Assembly: GCA_902465645.1 (NCBI GenBank)
Contig: CABQNX010000003.1
Coordinates: 26,103-90,102 of the forward strand
Reading direction: 5' to 3'
DNA length: 64,000 bases
DNA from: an uncultured Peptoniphilus sp.
GTDB lineage: Bacteria > Bacillota > Clostridia > Tissierellales > Peptoniphilaceae
Part shown: one piece after another, positions 24,700-33,452 of the stretch
Numbering within the stretch: the first letter of the stretch is position 1
How the letters are laid out: each line of letters opens with the position of its first letter
Program-made: the position numbers and the translations under genes
Notes under the pieces: generated by a model
Seen by the model: the letters and a program-made list of their open reading frames with translations, nothing else
Database searches by the model: none
Told to the model about the DNA's origin: nothing

Positions 24700-26068
24700 T
24701 AACAAAAAGAAATTTATGATAGGATGTTTTTTTATTTTTGTCAGTTTAATATTACCTTTTTTCTTGAAAGTAGAAACTTTTAATATCTTAGAAAAAACTT
24801 ATAATGCAGTGGTATATAAAAATGACTTATTGCTCTTTAATTCAGCTACTTGCCTTGTAATATTAAATAGTTTAAGAGCCTTGCCACATTATCTTGGTGC
24901 TTTTTTTATTGGAGAGTCTTTAACCACAGAGAAAAATATTAAAGTTTTAAAATACATTAAAGTTTTTTCAATTTGTTTAATAATACCAATAATTTATTTT
25001 TTGATTTTTATAATACATAACATAAAATATCATTTAGGTATACCTGCCTTAACCTTAATATTTCTAATTGGCTTTCTAGGTAGCAAAAATTACAACTATG
25101 TCAGTAATTTCAAAAAAATAATTTTAATAATACTGGTTATTTTTACAGTTCAAATTTTAGATATTATGCCTTTACTAAGTAAATTTCCTATAGGAAAGGG
25201 TGAGATGTCTCAAGAAATAAAACTTGTTTCTAAATATCTTAATTTGGACAAATTCATAAATTTAGGTACTACTTATATATTTGTTCTACTCTTTACTTTA
25301 GAATTGTTACTCTTATCATTAATAAATTCTGAGAATAATTTAAAATCTATGAATTTGTTAAGAGAACAAAATTTAATGATCAAAAATAAATCTAGATTAC
25401 AAGAATTAGAAAATAGAAATTATATTGAATCAAGACATCTGGTTCACGATCTAAATAGCCCGCTTACAGCTGCTCAAGCATTAGTTAGCTTGTTGAAGCT
25501 GAATTGTGAATCTGAAAATAGAAAACAAGATTATATTTACTTGAATGAAGTTGAAAATTCTCTTGAAAATATGAGTGAAATGATTTATCAGACTTTATAC
25601 ATAGATAAAACTTCAATACTTTCAACTAGTGATATAATGAACAAGATAATGTCGAATATATCTATTTACCCTTATTATGACAAAGTTACAATTTGTAATA
25701 ACATTCCGCATAAATTAATTAAAGTAAATTCTGTTTTTTTTATAAGATCTATAATAAATTTACTTGACAATTCTAACCAAGCAATAAAGAATCTTGAAAA
25801 TGGAACAATTAAAATTATTGTTGATTCTATAAAAAAAGATACCATAGATTATATTGAATTTAAAATTATTGATAATGGAATTGGAATTGATAAAAACAAT
25901 TTAAAATCAATTTGGAAATCTGGATACACTACTAAAAATACCACAGGACTCGGTTTACCTTTTGTTAAAAATACAATTGAATCGAATAAAGGAATAATAT
26001 CAGTAGATAGTTGTCCCAATAAAGGAACAATTTTTAAAATTTATTTTAAGGAAGTGATAAAATCGTGA
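24677..26068 (+). CDS. Membrane sensor histidine kinase of the gamma-glutamate operon
   Basis: A 463-residue kinase with seven or so membrane helices in residues 13-215, no large external domain, then a short coiled stretch and the kinase core. The phospho-acceptor region is SRHLVHDLNSPLTAAQAL (His257 in HDLN). The N box is LLDNSNQAIKNL near 355, G1 is IDNGIGIDKNN and G2 TTGLGLPFVKN. It starts 23 bp inside the end of the PgsW-like gene, and its stop overlaps the regulator start by 4 bp. The polytopic sensor suggests a membrane-related or transported signal. The ligand is unknown. Confidence 0.88.
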   Translation: MKKYIRIDNKKKFMIGCFFIFVSLILPFFLKVETFNILEKTYNAVVYKNDLLLFNSATCLVILNSLRALPHYLGAFFIGESLTTEKNIKVLKYIKVFSICLIIPIIYFLIFIIHNIKYHLGIPALTLIFLIGFLGSKNYNYVSNFKKIILIILVIFTVQILDIMPLLSKFPIGKGEMSQEIKLVSKYLNLDKFINLGTTYIFVLLFTLELLLLSLINSENNLKSMNLLREQNLMIKNKSRLQELENRNYIESRHLVHDLNSPLTAAQALVSLLKLNCESENRKQDYIYLNEVENSLENMSEMIYQTLYIDKTSILSTSDIMNKIMSNISIYPYYDKVTICNNIPHKLIKVNSVFFIRSIINLLDNSNQAIKNLENGTIKIIVDSIKKDTIDYIEFKIIDNGIGIDKNNLKSIWKSGYTTKNTTGLGLPFVKNTIESNKGIISVDSCPNKGTIFKIYFKEVIKS

Positions 26069-26730
26069 ACAAAGACGTAGAAATTTTGTCAATCGATGAT
26101 GATAAATCCATTTGTTTTGCACTGTCTGCTATAATAAAAAGCCAAGGATGGAAATCTTTAGTCGCAAACAATGTAGATGATGGTATCAAAAAAATGATTG
26201 AAAATAAACCAACCTTAATTTTACTTGATTATAGAATGCCTGGAAAAAGTGGTTTAGTTGGTATCAAGGAAATAAGAAGTCTTGATAAAAATATTCCTAT
26301 TATTATGTTAACTGTAGATGATAATCAAGATGTTGCAAACAAATGTATAGAATTTGGTGCTAATGATTTTGCAATAAAACCTATTAAGGCCCCTGATTTA
26401 TTATCCAGAATAAAAGTACATTTAAAATTATTAAACAATCAAGAAAAATTTATTTCTAAAATAGATTTTGATATTAATAATCTTTTTCCTCTAGATAAAG
26501 GAATAAGTGAGAGTACACTTAAAAAATTAATAATTATACTATATAATAATAAAAACTACACTACAGTTGATTTTTTATCAGAGAAATCTGGCCTTTCTCT
26601 TCAAAGTACATATAGATACTTACAATTTTTAACAGAAAAAAGAATTGTCATAGTTAAAAATATTTTTGGAAAAGTTGGTAGGCCAAAAAAATTCTATATC
26701 TTAAAAGAATATAAAAAAGTAGATTCTTAA
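26065..26730 (+). CDS. CitB/DcuR-type response regulator
   Basis: A 221-residue regulator. The receiver domain (1-120) has SIDDDKS, phospho-acceptor Asp55 in LILLDYRMPG and the conserved Lys in FAIKPIKAP. The C-terminal helix-turn-helix (TTVDFLSEKSGLSLQSTYRY near 168-187) ends in KVGRPKKFYIL, as in the CitB/DpiA/DcuR group that controls organic-acid use. GTG starts inside the kinase stop (ATCGTGA). It closes the pgs-like operon, so it may control this operon, the convergent transferase operon, or both. Its stop codon lies inside the hairpin copy next to the IS. Confidence 0.88.
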   Translation: MNKDVEILSIDDDKSICFALSAIIKSQGWKSLVANNVDDGIKKMIENKPTLILLDYRMPGKSGLVGIKEIRSLDKNIPIIMLTVDDNQDVANKCIEFGANDFAIKPIKAPDLLSRIKVHLKLLNNQEKFISKIDFDINNLFPLDKGISESTLKKLIIILYNNKNYTTVDFLSEKSGLSLQSTYRYLQFLTEKRIVIVKNIFGKVGRPKKFYILKEYKKVDS

Positions 26731-26741
26731 CATAATCTGCT
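26723..26741 (+). repeat. Left copy of a 19-bp direct repeat flanking the IS
   Basis: ATTCTTAACATAATCTGCT, repeated with one mismatch at 28275-28293. Probable target-site duplication, or a duplicated terminator half; it includes the stop codon of the response regulator. Confidence 0.65.
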
Positions 26742-26759
26742 CAGACTGATGACAAAGCA
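26740..26759 (+). repeat. Left terminal inverted repeat of the IS
   Basis: Pairs in inverted orientation with 28253-28271; followed at once by the hairpin GCAGGC-AAAAA-GCCTGC and T6, which looks like a terminator but belongs to the IS end. Confidence 0.6.
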
Positions 26760-28252
26760 GGCAAAAAGCCTGCTTTTTTAATGAAATCATACGAATTTAC
26801 AGAAAAAAGGGTAAAAATAAACTAAGAAAGTAGGTTTCACATACTATCAAAAAACAATAAAAGAAAAACAGATCAAGTACAGATCATATCAGTAGAACAA
26901 CTTGTACCAAAAAATCAAATATTGAGAAAAATAGACAAATACATAGACTTTGATTTCATCTATGAATTAGTAGAAGATAAATACTCACTAGACAATGGAA
27001 GACCATGTGTAGATCCAGTAGTACTAATAAAAATACTATTCATAGAATACCTATTCAGCATAAAAAGTATGAGACAAAAAATAAAAGAAATAGAAGTAAA
27101 CATAGCATATAGATGGTTTTTAGGGCTAGACTTTTACGATGAAGTTCCACATTTCACAACCTTTAGTCAAAACTACAGAAGAAGATTTAAAGATACAAAC
27201 ATATTTGAAGAAATATTTCAAAACATCTTAAGCCAAGCAATGAACAAAGGATTTGTAGATGAAAAAATACAATTCGTAGACTCCGCACATGTAAAAGCCC
27301 ATGCCAATAGACATAAAAACAAAAAAGAAAAAATCAAGAAAATAGCAAAGGCATACCAAGAAGAATTAGACAAAGAAATCGACGAAGATAGAAAAGAACA
27401 TGGAAAAAACCATTAAAAGAAAAAAATAAAAAAGAAGAAACAAAAGAAATAACAGTCTCAACAACAGATCCAGAAAGTAGAATCTTCAATAAAGGAGAAC
27501 ACAAAGAAGTATTCGCATATTGTGTAGAAACATCAGTAGACAAAAACTGTTGGATATTAGGTCACAAAACATTTCCAGGAAATCTCCATGACAGCACAAC
27601 CCTACTACCCTTTTATGAAGAAAAACTAAAAAAATTAAAACCAGAAAAAATAGTCATGGATACAGTATACAAAACACCAACCATGGCAAAAAACTACTAG
27701 AAGACGGAATACAACCAGTCTTTCCTTACACAGCACCAAAAAGAAAACCAAAAATAGAAAACCCCTACTACAAAAGAGAATTCATATATGATGAATACTA
27801 TGACTGTTACTTATGCCCAGAAAATCAAATACTAGAATACACAACAACAAATAGAGAAGGATATAGAGAATACAAAATCAATAAAGAACAATGCAAAAAA
27901 TGCCCAAATCTCAAAAGATGCACACAGAGTAAAAACTATCACAAAGTAATCACAAGACACATTTGGCAAAAATACCTAGACGAAACAGAATAGTACAGAT
28001 ACATCAACAAAGAAAAAGAAGTATATAAAAGAAGAAAAGAAACAGTAGAAAGGCAATTTGGAAGTGCAAAAGAATTCCATGGATTTAGATACACAAATAT
28101 GATTGGGCTAGCAAAGATGGAAATGAAAGCTGCACTTACATTTGCATGCATAAATATGAAAAAATTAGCAATATTACTATATAAATTGGATCCTAATAAG
28201 GATTTTTTTAATGAATATATTAAAAATGCAACAAACCCAGGAATTATTCCTG

Positions 28253-28271
28253 GGTTTGTCTACAATCTTAG
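28253..28271 (-). repeat. Right terminal inverted repeat of the IS
   Basis: Reverse strand CTAAGATTGTAGACAAACC matches the left end at most positions; adjacent hairpin AACCCAGGAAT / ATTCCTGGGTT at 28233-28257. Confidence 0.6.
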
Positions 28272-28274
28272 CAA

Positions 28275-28293
28275 ATTCTTAACAGAATCTGCT
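28275..28293 (+). repeat. Right copy of the 19-bp direct repeat, with terminator-like tail
   Basis: ATTCTTAACAGAATCTGCT followed by TTTTTA. Joining the left flank's AGATTC to this copy's TTAACA-GAATCT-GC-TTTTTT would give a perfect rho-independent terminator, suggesting that the IS entered the terminator between the convergent operons. Confidence 0.6.
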
Positions 28294-28330
28294 TTTTTAG
28301 GATTTATCAAAAGAGGTATTTTATAATTTA

Positions 28331-30148
28331 TTAATATCCAACTGCTTTAGCATCTGAATATGGATCTGCTCCACCACAAATTGTTCCATCTTCTAAATAT
28401 TCAACAGCTTGAACGAAACCAAAAGCTCCTTCTTCTTTTGTTATTTCGTGACCAAGCTCTTTTAATTTGTCTAATTCTTTTTGGTCTATTCCATCCATAT
28501 ATTGAACTTTAGTATCAATATTATCTAATATCCTAGGTAAGTTTATTGAATCTTGTAAGTCCATGTTATTGTCAATTACATGAGAAATAACTTGAGAAAG
28601 TTGAGCAAATATTGATTGTCCTCCAGGTGCTCCGAGTACCATGTATGGGCTATTATCTTCTCTTAATATTATAGTAGGTGACATAGATGACAATGGTTTT
28701 TTATTAGGTTGAACTGAATTTGGTCCTCCAGGTATCGGTGAAAAGTCATCCATGTGATTATTTAGTATGAACCCTCTTCCTTCTGGAACTACTCCACTTC
28801 CAAAGTAATAATTAATTGATTTCGTAATGCCAATCATGTTACCATCTTTATCAGCAGAACTGATATGAGAAGTATCATTTCCTTCGTATTTCCAAGGATC
28901 ATCTGCTTCCCATTTTTGAGACTTAGTCATATCAATTTTAGATGCTAATTTCTTCGCATAATCTTTACTAGTTAAACCTTTAATTGGAACTTTAACATAA
29001 TTAGGATCTCCCATATATTTAGCTCTATCTGCATATACTATTTTAAAAGTTTCACTAAGTAAGTGCATATAATTCGAATCATATAAATTATATTTAGTCA
29101 TGTCATAATTTTCGAACATGTTTAAAATTTGAATTAAATGAGTTCCTCCAGATGAAGGTGTAGGAGATGATAGTATCTTGTAACCATGATATGTTCCTTC
29201 TACAGGATCCATTTCATGAATATTATAATTTGCCAAGTCTTCTAATGTAATTACTCCGTCGTATTTCTTTACTGAATTAACGATAGACTCAGCAACTTCA
29301 CCTTTATAAAATCCATCGACCCCTTTCTCAGCTATAATTTTTAAAGTATTTGCCAAGTCTGGATTTTTTACTATATTATTTCTCTCTACTGGTAAATTAT
29401 TTTTAGTATAAATTTTACCTAATTCTGGATAATCTTTCATCAGTTTATAAGCATCAGCAAAAGTAACCTCAGCTTTTGGAGTTACTAAAAAACCATTTTC
29501 AGCAAGTTCTATAGCAGGTTGCATTACATCTTTCCTGTCCATAGTTCCATATCTTTCAAGTATATATAACAATCCTTTGACTTCTCCTGGAACGGCAACA
29601 GCCTTTCCACCGTGAATTTTAGATTCATCAGTTACATTACCATCAGCATCTATAGGATACATATCTTCAGAAGCCCCTGAAGGTGCAACTTCTCTAAAGT
29701 CGATGAATTTAACTTCTCCTGTTTTTCCGTCTCTTATTGTAGCGAATCCTCCACCGCCCAGTCCAGAAGCATTTGGTTCACAAACTCCAAGAGCGAAAGC
29801 AGTGGCTACTGCTGCGTCAACCGCATTTCCACCTTTTTCCATAATAGAAGTACCTATTTTAGAAGCTTCATATCTTTGAGATGATACAACGCCGTTTTTA
29901 CCCTTTGCACCTCTATCATCTTTTTTCAAACTTCCATCTTCATTAAATGAAATCCAATCTCCATATTTATAGTTCTTCAATAATTCCTTATCTATCGAAC
30001 TACTTGTTACTTGTGTTTGGCTAGCTTCAGCTGTTTTTTGTTGATTTTTAACATTCTCTGTACTTACTTTTCCACATCCGGCAGTGGAAAAAGCTAGAAT
30101 GGCTGAAAGCAAAACAAGACCAATTCTTTTACTATAAGTAATTTTCAT
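28331..30148 (-). CDS. ggt: Gamma-glutamyltransferase, lipoprotein type (1)
   Basis: A 605-residue precursor with a lipoprotein signal peptide (lipobox STAGC, Cys25). The GGT domain shows YEASKIGTSIMEKGGNAVDAAVA, GLGGGGFATI, the nucleophile region DTSHISSADKDGN (Thr426, the expected self-cleavage point between D and T), and SSMSPTIIL with GAPGGQSIFAQL. The residue after the nucleophile is Ser where most GGTs have Thr. GGT/CapD enzymes hydrolyse or transfer gamma-glutamyl bonds, and CapD attaches polyglutamate to the wall. Start at ATG 30146-30148 behind AAAGGAG. A second GGT lies 104 bp upstream. Last gene of the leftward operon. Confidence 0.92.
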   Translation of the reverse strand: MKITYSKRIGLVLLSAILAFSTAGCGKVSTENVKNQQKTAEASQTQVTSSSIDKELLKNYKYGDWISFNEDGSLKKDDRGAKGKNGVVSSQRYEASKIGTSIMEKGGNAVDAAVATAFALGVCEPNASGLGGGGFATIRDGKTGEVKFIDFREVAPSGASEDMYPIDADGNVTDESKIHGGKAVAVPGEVKGLLYILERYGTMDRKDVMQPAIELAENGFLVTPKAEVTFADAYKLMKDYPELGKIYTKNNLPVERNNIVKNPDLANTLKIIAEKGVDGFYKGEVAESIVNSVKKYDGVITLEDLANYNIHEMDPVEGTYHGYKILSSPTPSSGGTHLIQILNMFENYDMTKYNLYDSNYMHLLSETFKIVYADRAKYMGDPNYVKVPIKGLTSKDYAKKLASKIDMTKSQKWEADDPWKYEGNDTSHISSADKDGNMIGITKSINYYFGSGVVPEGRGFILNNHMDDFSPIPGGPNSVQPNKKPLSSMSPTIILREDNSPYMVLGAPGGQSIFAQLSQVISHVIDNNMDLQDSINLPRILDNIDTKVQYMDGIDQKELDKLKELGHEITKEEGAFGFVQAVEYLEDGTICGGADPYSDAKAVGY

Positions 30149-30252
30149 AGTTTTTAACTCCTTTAACATGAATACATATAAAAAATATTTAATTACTGAT
30201 ATTAATCTTGATAATTTCAAATGTAATTTACTAAATAATATTATTTAGTAAA

Positions 30253-32091
30253 TTAATATCCAAGCGCCTTACCATCTCGTCTCGGGTCTCCAGCTCCTTG
30301 CAAAATATCTTTTTCGTACTTTACAGCATTAACAGAACCAAAACTTTTATTAAATTCATCACTTGGCTCACAAATATGGCCCATATCACTTAATGCTTTA
30401 ATAGTTTCTTCACTAAACCTGTTTTCATATTGTATTGTTGCATCCTTAAACCCTTTAATTCGTGGTGCATCTACAGCTTCTTGCATTGTCATATCATAAT
30501 CTACTAAGTTTGAAATAATTTGTACAATAGTAGATATTATAGTTGTTCCACCAGGTGAACCAACTGCTGCAAAAGGCTTTCCATCTTTAAATAGTAGTGA
30601 AGGTGACATTGATGATAATGGAGTTTTTCCTCCAGCAATTGAGTTAGGATGATCTGCACCGACATCAAAGTCGTCCATTTCATTATTAATAAGTATTCCA
30701 TATCCGGGAACTGCAACTTTACTTCCAAAGAAACTGTTTATTGTGAATGTAGTTGCTACCATATTCCCTTCTTTATCAGCTACTGAGAAGTGAGTAGTAT
30801 CTTCATGTTCAAACATCCATGGATCATCTGGCAACGGATTATTTATAGCTTTATCCTTTATTTTAGATGCTTGTTTAGCTGCATATTCTTTACTTACTAA
30901 ACCATTTACTGGAACCTTTACAAATTTAGTGTCCCCCATGTATTTAGCTCTATCTGAATAAGCTAAAGAAAATGCATCTGCAAAAATATGAAGTCTTTCT
31001 GGTGAATCAAACTTTACATCTTTAAGATCGAATTTTTCGATAATATTCAAAATTTCAGCTATTATTGTACCACCTGAAGAAGGTGATGGAGATGAATAAA
31101 TATCATATCCTCTATAATTAAAATGTATAGGTTCCATTGTTTCAACTTCATAATTCTTCATGTCTTCTAAAGTGAACACTCCACCATACTTATTTACAGT
31201 TTCAACTATAGTATTTGCAACTTCTCCTTCATAAAATCCTTTTTTGCCTTCCTTAGCTAATACTTCAAGAAGTTTTGCATAACCTTCATTTTTTATAACA
31301 TCGCCTGCTTCATAAGGAACTTTTATCCCATTATCTTCTTTTAAGTATAAGTCTGAGGCTTCAGGATATTTACTTAAAGTTCCATATTCTTCATTAATAT
31401 GAGCTGAAAGTGATGTCGTTACTGTATATCCTTTTTTTGCTAATTCGATTGTAGGTTTTAACACTTCCTCTAAAGACATTGTTCCATAGTTTTCTAATGC
31501 ATAGGTTAGACCAGCAACTGTCCCAGGGATACCTGAGGATTTACCTCCCACACTCTTTTGATCTCCAATTACCTTATCTATTTCTTTACCTTTATCATCT
31601 TTAGCTTTGACAGTTTGCCACAATTCTGGACTTGCATGTGATGGAGCTTTTTCTCTAAAATTAATAAAGAGTGGTTTTTTATTTTCATCGCTAGATTTTA
31701 TTATCATAAATCCTCCGCCACCAGGTCCACAAGCATTTGGTTCAGTTAAACCTAAAGCGAAACCTACTGCAACAGCTGCATCTACTGCATTTCCACCATT
31801 TTTAATGATTTCTCTACCAATTTTTGATGCTTCATATTTTCCTGAGGATACTATTGCATTTTTCCCTGTGTCATCTCTTCCAGTCGTAGTTAAATTTCCA
31901 TCTTTATCCCACAACTGAAAATCGTCAAGAGATGAATAATTTTTATCAACTTCTACTTCATTATTTGTTTGATTTTTAGTGTTATTTGCATCAGATTCTT
32001 TACTTTTTGTTTTTCCACAACTAGCAAGAGGAATCATAAGTGAGAATACTAAAAATATGCAAATAATCTTATTTATTAATTTCTTATTCAT
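30253..32091 (-). CDS. ggt: Gamma-glutamyltransferase, lipoprotein type (2)
   Basis: A 612-residue precursor, paralogue of the neighbouring GGT. Lipobox PLASC gives Cys25 as the anchor. The core has YEASKIGREIIKNGGNAVDAAVA, GPGGGGFMII, nucleophile region DTTHFSVADKEGN (Thr432, expected start of the small subunit after self-cleavage), and GSPGGTTIISTI. Both GGTs therefore sit on the outer face of the membrane. A 36-bp gap separates it from the M14-type deacylase upstream. Function in trimming, anchoring or breaking down gamma-glutamyl polymer is inferred from the island. Confidence 0.92.
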   Translation of the reverse strand: MNKKLINKIICIFLVFSLMIPLASCGKTKSKESDANNTKNQTNNEVEVDKNYSSLDDFQLWDKDGNLTTTGRDDTGKNAIVSSGKYEASKIGREIIKNGGNAVDAAVAVGFALGLTEPNACGPGGGGFMIIKSSDENKKPLFINFREKAPSHASPELWQTVKAKDDKGKEIDKVIGDQKSVGGKSSGIPGTVAGLTYALENYGTMSLEEVLKPTIELAKKGYTVTTSLSAHINEEYGTLSKYPEASDLYLKEDNGIKVPYEAGDVIKNEGYAKLLEVLAKEGKKGFYEGEVANTIVETVNKYGGVFTLEDMKNYEVETMEPIHFNYRGYDIYSSPSPSSGGTIIAEILNIIEKFDLKDVKFDSPERLHIFADAFSLAYSDRAKYMGDTKFVKVPVNGLVSKEYAAKQASKIKDKAINNPLPDDPWMFEHEDTTHFSVADKEGNMVATTFTINSFFGSKVAVPGYGILINNEMDDFDVGADHPNSIAGGKTPLSSMSPSLLFKDGKPFAAVGSPGGTTIISTIVQIISNLVDYDMTMQEAVDAPRIKGFKDATIQYENRFSEETIKALSDMGHICEPSDEFNKSFGSVNAVKYEKDILQGAGDPRRDGKALGY

Positions 32092-32126
32092 GGTTTCTCC
32101 TCTCTATATATTTTATTAAGCATAAT

Positions 32127-33278
32127 TTACTTAATCATAAATCTACCAAGATTTTTTCCACCTAAATCTTTTTTATCAACATCTGCAAATAATTCTTTAT
32201 AATTTGGACAGTTTTCAAATTCTATTGATTTATCTGGATAGTTTTTGTTATAAGAATTGGTGTACTCAATTATACCTTGTAGATGTCTTCCAACTCTTTC
32301 TTCAATTGGATGTCCATTGTCATCATAAGGAACGTAAGTCATACCAAGTTCATTTGCTCGTGTATAAAACTTATCCTTACCCGTTAAGACTAGTTCTTCA
32401 TTTGTTGCTCCTCTCAACCTTCCTTGAGAAGCGTTTGCAGTTTCCATTAATAGAGGTACTGTATCTGTGAAATCTCCTAATTCTCTATGTGTTAACCCGT
32501 GAAGATTTTTAGGGGAAGGTTCTAGAGACATATCAATTCCATTCAATTGTAAAGCCATGATCCCTGGAGCTGCAACATTCATACCTTTTTCATGTGAAAC
32601 TGTTGCATTAATTACAGGATATTCAGGTGAAGCTTCGTGTAAATCAAAAGTCAAATTTATATCTTCTTTTTTTACCATTTCTGTAATTGCATATGCAACT
32701 TTTTCGGTAAATGTTCCATTTTCTTTACCCGGATAAGCTCTGTTAATGTTTCTCATTTCAGAACCTGATAACCTTTGACCTGATGTCGCATGAATATATA
32801 CATCTGGATCTGGCCATTGGTGAATTGGATTTGTAGCTCTTGAACCATATCTATATATTATTTCTTCTCCATCTTTTGTCTTAAAATGCATATCGTGTGG
32901 AGATCCTTCCTGAGTGTCATTATGAGTAAATCCACTTCTATTTGTGTAAGGTAAAACATATACAGTTCCCTTTTTTACTTTAGCATTTTGTATAAATAAA
33001 ACTGCAGATAAATGTCCAGATGGTTCATTTGGGTGTGTTCCGCCTAAAAGCAATACTTTTCCCCCATCTTCTTGACCTTTCATAACATATATTGGTGTAT
33101 CTCCAGCACTTCCTTTAATTCCTTCAAAATAATCTGAAAGTTTTTTTATTTCTGTAACTCCTTCACCTGGAGTTATCTCTGGAACTGTTGATAAGCTCTT
33201 AAATTTAATTCCAGTAATAGTAGCAATTGTTAGTGCTACAACCAAACATATGGTAGCAGTAATTTTGTTAGCTTTCAT
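32127..33278 (-). CDS. Exported succinylglutamate desuccinylase/aspartoacylase-family (M14-like) zinc deacylase
   Basis: A 383-residue protein with an N-terminal hydrophobic segment (7-26) that is either a signal anchor or an uncleaved signal, placing the enzyme outside. The zinc site is LLLGGTHPNEPSGHL (His82, Glu85), followed by NINRAYPG near 173 and a second site FDLHEASPEYP near 212 that supplies the third ligand. The family deacylates N-acyl amino acids or trims peptides. In this operon an N-acyl-glutamate or gamma-glutamyl substrate is plausible. The codon in front of ATG 33276-33278 is an in-frame TAG, which fixes the start. Confidence 0.82.
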   Translation of the reverse strand: MKANKITATICLVVALTIATITGIKFKSLSTVPEITPGEGVTEIKKLSDYFEGIKGSAGDTPIYVMKGQEDGGKVLLLGGTHPNEPSGHLSAVLFIQNAKVKKGTVYVLPYTNRSGFTHNDTQEGSPHDMHFKTKDGEEIIYRYGSRATNPIHQWPDPDVYIHATSGQRLSGSEMRNINRAYPGKENGTFTEKVAYAITEMVKKEDINLTFDLHEASPEYPVINATVSHEKGMNVAAPGIMALQLNGIDMSLEPSPKNLHGLTHRELGDFTDTVPLLMETANASQGRLRGATNEELVLTGKDKFYTRANELGMTYVPYDDNGHPIEERVGRHLQGIIEYTNSYNKNYPDKSIEFENCPNYKELFADVDKKDLGGKNLGRFMIK

Positions 33279-33295
33279 CTAATAAATCATCCTCC

Positions 33296-33442
33296 TTACT
33301 TTATCATAAGAAATCGAAGAATTAACGGTATTACAACAAGAGCTTTATCTACTTGTATAGTTAATTTATCCTCTGTAAATATATTTGTTATAGTTAAAAG
33401 AAGTACTATTAGAAGAAGTATCCTATAAATAATAGTGATCAT
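33296..33442 (-). CDS. Small membrane protein, 48 aa
   Basis: A short gene with a perfect AGGAGG site six bases before ATG 33440-33442. The product begins MITIIYRILLLIVLLLTITN, a single membrane helix, then a hydrophilic stretch (IFTEDKLTIQVD) and a second hydrophobic run (KALVVIPLILRFLM). It lies between the DctM-like permease (10 bp upstream) and the deacylase (17 bp downstream), so it is clearly part of the operon. No family recognised. It is too short to be an ordinary DctQ subunit but could play an accessory role to the permease. Confidence 0.7.
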   Translation of the reverse strand: MITIIYRILLLIVLLLTITNIFTEDKLTIQVDKALVVIPLILRFLMIK

Positions 33443-33452
33443 TTTAATCCTC

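Larger units (their letters stand above)
26740..28271 (+). mobile_element. Degenerate IS1182-family insertion sequence
   Basis: A roughly 1.53-kb element carrying a decayed transposase. The ends match as inverted repeats: left CTCAGACTGATGACAAAG at 26740-26757, right (reverse strand from 28271) CTAAGATTGTAGACAAAC. Each end also holds an internal hairpin (26755-26776 and 28233-28258). It sits between two convergent operons of the gamma-glutamate island and is flanked by the near-identical 19-bp sequences at 26723 and 28275. With frameshifts and a stop in the transposase it should be immobile without help. Confidence 0.8.
26826..28326 (+). pseudogene. IS1182-family transposase, broken by frameshifts and stops
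   Basis: Reads as a DDE transposase: NNKRKTDQVQIISVEQLVP, the DUF772-like region ending RPCVDPVVLIKILFIEYLF, then VDSAHVKAHANRH. No ATG is seen at the N-terminus (first usable codon TTG 26922). Frame one ends at 27414-27416. The next segment (TTDPESRIF, later LGHKTFPGNLHDSTT, then MDTVYKTPT) lies in another frame and stops at TAG 27698-27700. The rest (GIQPVFPYTAPKRKPK onward) is in a third reading with TAG at 27991-27993. That frame stays open to 28326, past the IS end. Confidence 0.85.

Noticed and set aside
26755..26782. Terminator of the pgs-like operon
   Set aside because: The hairpin belongs to the left end of the IS, matched by a similar hairpin at the right end; it may terminate transcription now but is not the original terminator.
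28099..28326. Separate 75-aa gene
   Set aside because: It is the last in-frame piece of the broken transposase, running past the IS end into the flanking repeat.
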